Shown here one piece after another: positions 58,001 to 64,000 of a stretch of 64,000 nucleotides of DNA (position 1 is its first letter; each line of letters opens with the position of its first letter). Location of the stretch: contig JACJNX010000038.1 of NCBI GenBank assembly GCA_014695255.1, positions 91,713 through 155,712 of the forward strand, read 5' to 3'. This DNA comes from Cyanobacteria bacterium FACHB-63. Its GTDB lineage: Bacteria; Cyanobacteriota; Cyanobacteriia; Leptolyngbyales; Leptolyngbyaceae. Position numbers and translations under genes: made by a program. The notes under the pieces were generated by a model. The model was not told the DNA's origin and did not search any database. It worked only from the letters and a program-made list of their open reading frames with translations.

Positions 58001-59593
58001 GCTCATCACGAAGCATTAGGTAATGAATTAGCTGGTAAATCTTACTTAGCTAAGGGTAAGAACAAAATTGCCAAAGCTTACTTACAAGATGCCCGCTTAG
58101 GTTACCTTAAGTGGGGAGCAGCAGCAAAGGTCAAGCTGTTAGATGAACATTATGGGTCTTTGCTAGCCATCAGCTTAGATTCTGGGCATCTTGTGGAGCC
58201 AAATGATACGCTGGCGGTAGTGTCATCATCTTCCACTAATGCTGAGAGGCTAGATTTAATGACAGTCATCAAGGCATCTCAAGCTTTATCTGGAGAAATT
58301 GTCCCCAGTAGTTTGCTCGATAAGCTGCTGAGGATTGTCACCGAGAATGCAGCAGCCCAAAAGGGTCTCTTTGTCCTAAACAAAAATACTACATGGGTGA
58401 TTGAAGCTGAGGCAGCGCTAGGGGAGCAAGCCTCTATTCAATCCATTCCTCTAGAAGAGAGCCAATCACTGCCCATCAGTGTGATTAACTATGTCAAGCA
58501 CACTAAAGAACCATTAGTGCTGCATAATGCTCACTCTGAGAAGAAGTTTAAGACGGACCCTTATGTGGTGCAGCATCAACCGAAGTCTGTGCTATGTCTG
58601 CCCGTTATTCATCAAGGCAAATTAACGGGCATCTTGTATTTGGAGAATAATTTGAGTTCTGGGGTATTTACGCGCGATCGCATCGAGCTACTCAAGCTAC
58701 TCGCAACCCAGGTTTCTATCTCAATCGACAATGCCCAACTGTATGAGACAGCGCAACTTGCTCGAGCTGCTAGCGAAGCGGCACAACGTGAAGCAGAAGA
58801 CGCAAACCGGCTCAAAGACGAGTTCCTGGCCGTCCTGTCTCACGAATTACGAACACCGCTCAATCCAATTCTGGGTTGGACCAGGATGTTACGCAGTAAA
58901 CAGCTAGATGCAACTAAAACTGATCAAGCGTTGGAAACGATCGAGCGTAATGCCAAACTGCAAGCGCGATTAATCGAAGACTTGTTAGATGTCTCCGGCA
59001 TCTTACAGGGAAAAATGACCCTGAACATTGCACCTGTGAATCTGGCGACTATCATTGAAGCGGCTTTAGAAACCGTACGTTTGACGGCTGAAGCAAAACA
59101 GATTCATATTCAAACCAAACTAAATCCTATCTCCGGAAGCATCTTGGGCGATGCAAGCCGGCTCCAACAGATCGTTTGGAACCTGCTTTCTAATGCTGTG
59201 AAGTTTACCCCGTCCGGTGGCCAAGTCGAGGTGAGATTAGAACAGTTTGGGAATCAAAAATGGGAAATGGGAAATCGGGAAATGCCATATCAATCGCCAA
59301 CCCTTAATTCCCAATCTCCAACTTATGCTCAAATCGCCATTACTGACACTGGAAGGGGGATTTCTCCAGACTTCTTACCCCACACCTTTGATTATTTTCG
59401 CCAAGAAGACGGTAGCACAACCCGGCGATTTGGGGGATTAGGATTGGGGCTGGCGATCGTGCAGCAGCTCGTAACACTACATGGGGGAACGGTGTGGGCG
59501 GAAAGTACTGGAGTTGAACAGGGGTCAACATTTACCGTGCAACTGCCGCTTGCAGCCGAAACAAGGATATTTAAGGGTTCGCAACCTGACTAA
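54995..59593 (+). CDS. AAA ATPase-GAF-histidine kinase (3' part of the tripartite kinase)
   Basis: 1532 codons continuing the kinase above; the true homology begins upstream near 54902. Order: end of the kinase domain (IILKLMAKTAEERYQNAQGL), an AAA domain with Walker A IYGYSGVGKSSLI and Walker B VLFLDDLQWAD (about residues 80-330), a long helical TPR-like region (about 400-1070), GAF (about 1090-1260), HisKA with FLAVLSHELRTPLNPILGW, and HATPase with FGGLGLGLAIVQQL. Cytoplasmic sensor kinase; signal unknown. A 26-residue insertion interrupts the HATPase domain. A receiver-domain remnant follows the stop. Confidence 0.88.
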   Translation: MSAIILKLMAKTAEERYQNAQGLKADLEECLRQWETQGTLASFPLAQSDIVDRLEIAQKLYGRDEEAALLMNAFERIRQGQSELMLIYGYSGVGKSSLIHEIHRPLVQTRGYFISGKFDQLQRSIPYGSVIQAFQDLVQQLLTENEAQMQGWKTKLLNALGSNGQVIVDVIPAIELIIGKQPPVPKLPPAEAQNRFNSVIQQFVRVFAQAEHPLVLFLDDLQWADSATLKLIQVLTTDLTSQHLLLIGAYRDNEVNSSHSLMLTLEQIEKNKGIVNRLCLRPLDQADLNQLIADTLKCDTISSDSLAELIFNKTQGNPFFATEFLKYSYQENLLYYDYAQRSWQWQLEQIRELDATDNVLDLMARNVQRLQPQTQQILKLAACIGNRFDLRTLAIVSQQSLTTTADELWEAVVAGLVLPIGESYKWVESIEHTEDINVGYKFLHDRVQQAIYALIPENEKQTTHLSIGHLMLRNTQEELLEEQLFDIVNQLNIGLELVVDLQDKIRLAQLDLRAGHKAKLSAAYEAAIAYLQTGLKLLPNDCWDTCYSLAFSLHLELSECACVAGQIALSEQLADMALSHAKTKLEQAKVYSVKMLIYTDSNRMSDVLETGRSALNLFGYDFPLDPEPLQATVQRELAQIQLNLAGRKIPELIDLPELNDPEVLAVLIVLRDMTVATYRMNPTMLALVAVRTVNLVLQSGIASVAALGISAYAVISCAALGDVQAGYEFGQLAMAIADKYNDAQMKCKSCFPFGAMINHWKQPMQTSSPYLIKSYQNGLEVGDFGFASFAVLHIIWRLLETGVPLDSVYDEAQKYKDFLKRHKDPTTNYIHTGQCQAILNLMGTEQPQFNLELTDEPCDQKKLLEYCRAQEEASNLQFYYVERLRVLYFLEHYREARELGEAVAKTILNLLPGQVVVAEYCFYYTLVLTALYADLPQEEQQPIQQILLRNQEQMKRWSDDCPDNFLYKYYLMSAEVARVEGKNYLAWDLYDQAIQAAQDCQFAHHEALGNELAGKSYLAKGKNKIAKAYLQDARLGYLKWGAAAKVKLLDEHYGSLLAISLDSGHLVEPNDTLAVVSSSSTNAERLDLMTVIKASQALSGEIVPSSLLDKLLRIVTENAAAQKGLFVLNKNTTWVIEAEAALGEQASIQSIPLEESQSLPISVINYVKHTKEPLVLHNAHSEKKFKTDPYVVQHQPKSVLCLPVIHQGKLTGILYLENNLSSGVFTRDRIELLKLLATQVSISIDNAQLYETAQLARAASEAAQREAEDANRLKDEFLAVLSHELRTPLNPILGWTRMLRSKQLDATKTDQALETIERNAKLQARLIEDLLDVSGILQGKMTLNIAPVNLATIIEAALETVRLTAEAKQIHIQTKLNPISGSILGDASRLQQIVWNLLSNAVKFTPSGGQVEVRLEQFGNQKWEMGNREMPYQSPTLNSQSPTYAQIAITDTGRGISPDFLPHTFDYFRQEDGSTTRRFGGLGLGLAIVQQLVTLHGGTVWAESTGVEQGSTFTVQLPLAAETRIFKGSQPD
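59246..59323 (+). repeat. in-frame repeat insertion inside the HATPase domain
   Basis: Between EVRLEQ and YAQIAITDTGRGI lie 26 extra residues (FGNQKWEMGNREMPYQSP and on). Their DNA has runs of TGGGAAA-type units on one side and ATTCCCAAT on the other, the palindromic pattern of a common cyanobacterial repeat. The homologous kinase at 60531 has only a few residues here (EQVGDQAQITVSD). Confidence 0.6.
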
Positions 59594-59610
59594 ACAAACC
59601 CTGTAATTCA

Positions 59611-59864
59611 AGCTTGCAGGGCTTATGCATTTTGGTTGTCGATGACGAAGCGGATATGGGTGCGCTAATCACTCACGTTTTGCAGAATTGTGGGGCTGAA
59701 GTGCTCACCGCGGCAACGGCTCGCTGAGCGATCGCGCATCAACTCAATGCTGCCGGTCCCAAGCCGATAGAATTGCTGCACTCTAGGCCGGATTTAACTT
59801 GTATTTAGCAAAGCCGATTGAACCCAGTGAACTCGTTGCAGCGATTACCAGCCTAGTTGGATGA
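59611..59864 (+). pseudogene. decayed response-receiver domain
   Basis: In one frame: LQGLCILVVDDEADMGALIT then HVLQNCGAEVLTAATAR and a TGA. Further on, FNLYLAKPIEPSELVAAITS then LVG and a stop at 59862. These are the first and last parts of a CheY-like receiver; the middle with the phosphoacceptor Asp is lost. It was probably the C-terminal domain of the kinase upstream. Confidence 0.7.
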
Positions 59865-60011
59865 ATGGACAGTGCCAAATTATTATGATATTGAGACAAA
59901 TTTGTGTCCTTGAGCTACACTCTCTGCAACTTGTGCTATGCAGAGGGCTGTTTCTGTGATTTAACAGGACTTAATATATTATAAAAGCAAAATAATGAAG
60001 GCAGATAACTT

Positions 60012-60028
60012 GGTTGTGTCACAAAAAT
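60012..60028 (+). mobile_element. solitary IS6-type terminus
   Basis: GGTTGTGTCACAAAAAT is identical to the outer 17 bp of IS6 copy A, oriented with its inside to the right, but no transposase follows. The surrounding 59865-60221 DNA shows no gene. Confidence 0.5.
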
Positions 60029-60221
60029 TTTCTAAGACGAACGAGCTGTATCATTTGGATTACTTTAAGCACCAATTCCAAAGAGTGCTTTGAGATTGAT
60101 TGGGTTCGGTGGATATCTGAGAAGGAGTACAAGCGTTTCAGAGTATAGAACTAAGGAGAGTCGGTAGTGCGTCAAATATTGGTGGGTAAAGTAGAGAGAC
60201 CCTTACTCTCAAGCATAATTT

Positions 60222-60359
60222 ATGGAATGTCGGCTCTGTGGTCATCCCCGCACTCATAAACGAGGCTGGAGACGTAAACAGCAGGAAGAATGGGACTTCA
60301 CAGATTGGTTTCTATTAAAAACGTACTCACGCTACTTAGAGGGAGAGTTTTCCCAGTAG
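60222..60359 (+). CDS. short zinc-ribbon ORF, probable transposase N-terminal remnant
   Basis: 45 codons: MECRLCGHPRTHKRGWRRKQ then QEEWDFTDWF and a tail without pattern. The CxxCGH...HK.G start is the zinc-ribbon beginning of several IS transposases. No matching second Cys pair is seen, so it is more likely a broken remnant than a functional protein. Confidence 0.3.
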   Translation: MECRLCGHPRTHKRGWRRKQQEEWDFTDWFLLKTYSRYLEGEFSQ

Positions 60360-60530
60360 AATTAAGTTTATTTCTCGAAATAGAGTAAACTTCTCTCCTT
60401 TCTAAGATTGCCCTTTCAAGATAAGATTGCTCTTTAAAATGCTGGCTTTCAACGTCGTCTCGCCAATCCGATTCGATCAGAAGCATCGGGCAGGGCGATC
60501 GCAATATTTGGGAAATCAGGAGCAAATAGG

Positions 60531-63500
60531 ATGGTAAGGCAATTCTTCCTGCGATATGCTTTTGCGATCGCGACAACGGTATTTGCCCTGTTGGTCATGT
60601 TAGCGATCGATCCCCTGGTTCGTTTTTCCCAAGCGTCTTTCTTACTCTTTTTTGGCGCTGTAGTTCTCAGTGCTTTCTATGGCGGACGCAACCCGGGGCT
60701 CGCTGCAACAGTCCTAGCAGCCATATTTGCCAACTACTTCTTCTTAGAGCCTCAATACGCTTGGTCATTGACGCTTGATGATGGTTTCCGACTATTTCTA
60801 TTTGTTCTGCAAGGGATTTTAATTAGTTTCTTAATCGGAGCGTTACAGAAGGCTCAAGACCAATCCCAGAAGAGTTTGAATCAACTTCGCGCTTCAGAGA
60901 TAGAAATTAAGAAGTTGAATCAAGAACTGCAGCATCGAGTTGATGAGTTAACCCTGGCTGAAAGTACGATTAGAGCGAATGAAGAACGATTACGTGTTGC
61001 CCTAAAAAATTCACCAATTTCTGTCTTCAATCAAGATCGAGATCTCGTTTATACCTGGATTTATAATCCTGCTTTTGATTATCAAGTTGATGAAGTGATC
61101 GGCAAAACTGATCATGATTTTGTTTTGGAGCAAGAAGCAGCCACTCTGGATAAAATTAAAGGAAATGTTTTGGCAACAGGAATCGGCGTTCGGGAAGAAG
61201 TGAACTTGACCGCTGATGGAAAAGTTTATTCATACGATTTGACTGTCGAACCCTTGTGGGATGATCAGGATGCAGTGGTCGGCATTACTTGTGCTGCGAT
61301 CGATATTACGGAGCGCAAACAGGCAGAAGCGGCGTTGCAAGAGAGTGAAGAACGCTATCGCCAGCTAACAGAGTCATCCCCTCAAATTGTGTGGACAACG
61401 GATGCGAGCGGCATGATAACGTACTTCAACCCATCCTGGTATGACTACACAGGATTGAGTGAAGCCGAATCGATGGGTGCAGAGAGCGGTAGCGCATTAA
61501 ATCCTAAAGATCGAGATCGTGTTTTTCAACAGTGGTTGGTTGCCGTAGAGACTGCTGAAGCCTTCGATATTGAAATCCGTCTGCGGCGCTGGGACGGTGT
61601 TTACCGCTGGTTTCTCTGCCGAGCTTTGCCCGTGCGAGACGCGAATGGTGAAGTGATCGGTTGGGTCGGCACTGATACTGATATTGATGATCAAAAACAG
61701 ATTCAAGAAGCACTGCGCCAGAGTGAAGAAAGATTATCTTTAGCATTACAGTCTGCCCAATCAGGAATGTGGCAATGGTCTAAAGCAGATGACCGAATGA
61801 TTTGGTCGGAAGAGACTTTTCGGATGTTAGGTTATGAACCTGGTCAGTGTTCTGCCAGCCATGAAGCCTGGATACAGGTTGTTCATCCTGACGATCGCGA
61901 AATGGCAGAGGATGCAATCCAGCAAGCGCTAGACAAGAATTGCCCCATTCATTCTGAATATCGAGTTTGCTTACCCGAGGGCTCGATTCGTTGGCTGGCG
62001 GATATTGGACAAGTGACCTATGACGAACAGGGTAATCAGACCGGAGCGATCGGAATTCAAATGGATATTACCGATCGCAAACAAGCTGAGGAGGCTCTAC
62101 AGAAGAGTGAGCACCGCTTCCGTAGCCTGGCGGAATCGAATATGTTTGGGGTTGCTTTTGGCGACTTTACTGGAAACATCCAGTATGTCAATGATTATTT
62201 TCTCAACCTGGTGGGTTACACTCGCGAGGAGATCGAAACCGGGCAAGTGGGATGGAGGGATATTACTCCAACCGAGTATCTTCCGCTTGAAGAAAAGGCA
62301 TTGAGAGAACTGAGAACGAAAGGAGTTACAGCACCTTTCGAGAAAGAATACATTCGCAAAGATGGGACGCGTGTGCCCCTTCTAATCGGGTTGGCACTGC
62401 TGCAAGAATCCGACAATCAACAACAAGGGTTGATGGCGTTCCATCTAGATTTGACTGAACATAAGCAGGCAGAAGCAGAGCGAGAAAGATTGCTACAGCA
62501 AGCACAAGCAGCACGAGCGGAAGCCGAAACAGCAAACCGGATTAAAGACGAATTTTTAGCGGTACTCTCCCATGAGTTACGATCTCCGCTTAACCCGATT
62601 CTAGGCTGGGCAACCCTGCTACAATCTCGCCCCTTCGAACCAAAACAGATTAAGGAAGCCCTTCAGACGATTGAACGCAATGCTCGGCTTCAGAATCAAC
62701 TGATTGATGATCTGCTAGACATCGCCAAGATTCTTCGAGGCAAGCTGAATATGAATGACACGTCAGTCGATCTGGTCTTTGTCATTGAAGCAGCGATCGA
62801 AACCGTTACCACAGCAGCCCACGCTAAATCAATCCAATTGCGCACCGTCTTGCCACATATCGGTCAAGTTTCTGGCGATACATCGCGACTTCAGCAGATT
62901 GTCTGGAATCTCCTGTCTAATGCCATCAAGTTCACGCCTACAGGTGGACAGGTTGAGATTTGCTTAGAGCAGGTGGGAGATCAAGCGCAGATTACGGTCA
63001 GTGATACAGGTAAAGGAATCAGTGCTGAGTTTCTGCCCTATATCTTCGAGACTTTCCGGCAGGAAGATGCTTCAATAACCCGGAAATACGGTGGATTGGG
63101 GTTAGGATTAGCGATCGTTCGCCACCTTATCGAAGCCCACGGTGGGACGATCACAGCGGAAAGCCCAGGTGAAGGACAGGGAGTAATCTTTAGCGTCCGA
63201 TTACCCTTACTTAGCTTAGATCCCGCAAAGAAACCGATCGACCCTGTAGAAGAATTGGATCTAACAGGGATTCGTATTTTGACTGTTGATGATGAACCCG
63301 ATGCTCGTGAATTGGTAAACGTTATTCTTACCCAATATGGAGCAGAGGTCTTGTCTGTAGCCTCTGCGAAAGAAGGGTTAGCGGCTCTAGGTTCCTTTCA
63401 ACCTGATGTGCTAGTCAGCGATATTGGAATGCCTGAAACGGATGGCTTTACCCTGCTGCAACAGGTGCGCGCACTTCCTCCCGAGCAAGGAGGGCAAATC

Positions 63501-63689
63501 CCCGCGATCGCTCTGACTGCCTATGCCCGAGGAGAAGATGTTGACCAAGCCCTAGCCTGCGGCTTCCAAAGCCATCTTGCCAAACCAGTTGAGGCAGATA
63601 AGTTAGTCAAGGCTGTTCTCTCGTTGGCACTTAGTAATCGACAGGCTAACCTTAGACTAATTTATCCACCTAAAGTGCTCCCTGGGTGA
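60531..63689 (+). CDS. PAS-rich hybrid histidine kinase with receiver
   Basis: 1052 residues, ATG 60531 after GGAGCAAATAGG. N-terminal DUF4118-type membrane region (residues about 8-105, KdpD-like), a coiled coil, then four PAS domains (about 150-262, 270-395, 400-525, 530-660; repeated ITERKQAEAALQESEERYR-type linkers). HisKA: FLAVLSHELRSPLNPILGWA. HATPase: DTGKGISAEFLPYIFE and GGLGLGLAIVRHL. Receiver: ILTVDDEPDARELV and VLVSDIGMPETDGF with the acceptor Asp, and LAKPVEADKL. A membrane-bound multi-sensor kinase; its signal is unknown. It shares the HisKA-HATPase block with the kinase upstream. Confidence 0.93.
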   Translation: MVRQFFLRYAFAIATTVFALLVMLAIDPLVRFSQASFLLFFGAVVLSAFYGGRNPGLAATVLAAIFANYFFLEPQYAWSLTLDDGFRLFLFVLQGILISFLIGALQKAQDQSQKSLNQLRASEIEIKKLNQELQHRVDELTLAESTIRANEERLRVALKNSPISVFNQDRDLVYTWIYNPAFDYQVDEVIGKTDHDFVLEQEAATLDKIKGNVLATGIGVREEVNLTADGKVYSYDLTVEPLWDDQDAVVGITCAAIDITERKQAEAALQESEERYRQLTESSPQIVWTTDASGMITYFNPSWYDYTGLSEAESMGAESGSALNPKDRDRVFQQWLVAVETAEAFDIEIRLRRWDGVYRWFLCRALPVRDANGEVIGWVGTDTDIDDQKQIQEALRQSEERLSLALQSAQSGMWQWSKADDRMIWSEETFRMLGYEPGQCSASHEAWIQVVHPDDREMAEDAIQQALDKNCPIHSEYRVCLPEGSIRWLADIGQVTYDEQGNQTGAIGIQMDITDRKQAEEALQKSEHRFRSLAESNMFGVAFGDFTGNIQYVNDYFLNLVGYTREEIETGQVGWRDITPTEYLPLEEKALRELRTKGVTAPFEKEYIRKDGTRVPLLIGLALLQESDNQQQGLMAFHLDLTEHKQAEAERERLLQQAQAARAEAETANRIKDEFLAVLSHELRSPLNPILGWATLLQSRPFEPKQIKEALQTIERNARLQNQLIDDLLDIAKILRGKLNMNDTSVDLVFVIEAAIETVTTAAHAKSIQLRTVLPHIGQVSGDTSRLQQIVWNLLSNAIKFTPTGGQVEICLEQVGDQAQITVSDTGKGISAEFLPYIFETFRQEDASITRKYGGLGLGLAIVRHLIEAHGGTITAESPGEGQGVIFSVRLPLLSLDPAKKPIDPVEELDLTGIRILTVDDEPDARELVNVILTQYGAEVLSVASAKEGLAALGSFQPDVLVSDIGMPETDGFTLLQQVRALPPEQGGQIPAIALTAYARGEDVDQALACGFQSHLAKPVEADKLVKAVLSLALSNRQANLRLIYPPKVLPG

Positions 63690-63804
63690 AATTGGACATA
63701 AATTGGGTGGATTGCCGCTATGCCTACAGAACAGACTAATTCATGATAGAAGAACATTCAAAATTGCCAGTCACTCTATTTAGGCTGGTATTTATCAAAA
63801 CGAG

Positions 63805-63830
63805 CCCTGAGCAATCACTCAGGGTTTATT
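63805..63830 (+). terminator. intrinsic terminator after the hybrid kinase
   Basis: CCCTGAG at 63805-63811 pairs with CTCAGGG at 63818-63824 over a 6-nt loop, followed by TTTATT. Confidence 0.75.
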
Positions 63831-63851
63831 AGAGTTGTTGGGGAATAAGTT

Positions 63852-64000
63852 AACCTGAGTTCTGGATAAGAAAGGGCAGGGGAAGTACGCTGAGAAATAC
63901 CAAAATCATTCAGCCTCTCCCGCCCTATGTTCAGCTTAGAAGAACTCTTCTATCGCGTCGATACCTTCTGTCAAACCTTTGAACCCCGTTGGCAGCAGCA
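63852..64000 (+). mobile_element. IS982-family element, left end (runs off window)
   Basis: The sequence AACCTGAGTTCTGGATAAG near 63852 is a candidate terminal repeat. It lies 75 bp before a start codon for an IS982-type transposase. The element continues beyond the window. Confidence 0.5.
63927..64000 (+). CDS. IS982-type transposase, N-terminal part
   Basis: ATG 63927; the readable product MFSLEELFYRVDTFCQTFEP then RWQQQ matches the start of IS982-family transposases (SLE.LF..VD.FC..FEP.W.QQ) as remembered. The gene is cut by the window edge, so its integrity is unknown. Confidence 0.65.
   Translation, partial: MFSLEELFYRVDTFCQTFEPRWQQ

Overview
The window looks like chromosome from a filamentous, probably non-heterocystous cyanobacterium. 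The octamer GCGATCGC (HIP1) and its core CGATCG recur throughout, and many genes are cyanobacterial types: an SLH/OprB porin, the three-in-one Ser/Thr kinase-AAA-histidine kinase, RTX exoenzymes and an ssu operon beside a YedE transporter. A Leptolyngbya-like host is a guess. I saw no rRNA, tRNA or CRISPR array.

1-14.3 kb, sulfur region. An Rrf2 and a Crp-type regulator, a tiny zinc-ribbon protein and an NtaA/SnaA-type flavin monooxygenase come first. Then follow an alpha/beta hydrolase, a TTC38-like TPR protein overlapping a PhnD-like binding protein, a frameshifted YeeE/YedE (thiosulfate-type) transporter, and the complete ssuA-ssuC-ssuB-ssuD operon. Together they suggest scavenging of organic and inorganic sulfur.

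14.3-18.5 kb, decayed accessory patch. It holds an ISAs1 pseudogene, a secreted helical-repeat protein and a broken HEPN-MNT toxin-antitoxin pair whose MNT gene carries a small in-frame insertion.

18.5-43.3 kb, phosphate island. It has a Na/Pi cotransporter, a giant RTX exoenzyme (phytase-like domain nested in a beta-propeller-like domain, plus a nuclease domain) and a tandem-domain RTX alkaline-phosphatase-like protein. It also has ExbB/ExbD with a TonB-like protein, and pstS-porin-pstC-pstA-pstB. Direct repeats resembling cyanobacterial Pho boxes (about 11-bp period) lie upstream of pstS, the phosphatase and the exonuclease/phytase gene. A small glycan group (GT4 glycosyltransferase, methyltransferase-like protein, PIG-L deacetylase) sits inside.

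43.3-54.1 kb, mosaic of IS remnants. An RTX gene is cut by an IS256-type fragment, followed by an IS4-type fragment and a head-to-head nuiA/nucA pseudogene pair. Two nearly identical defective IS6-family copies in direct orientation flank a segment with a Fur/PerR-like regulator, a pentapeptide-repeat protein and katG.

54.1-64 kb, signalling. A Ser/Thr kinase-AAA-GAF-histidine kinase is split by one frameshift, carries an in-frame repeat insertion and is followed by a decayed receiver domain. An intact PAS-rich hybrid histidine kinase comes next, and an IS982-type element runs off the right edge.

All family calls come from reading motifs and from memory of the families; no database search was run.
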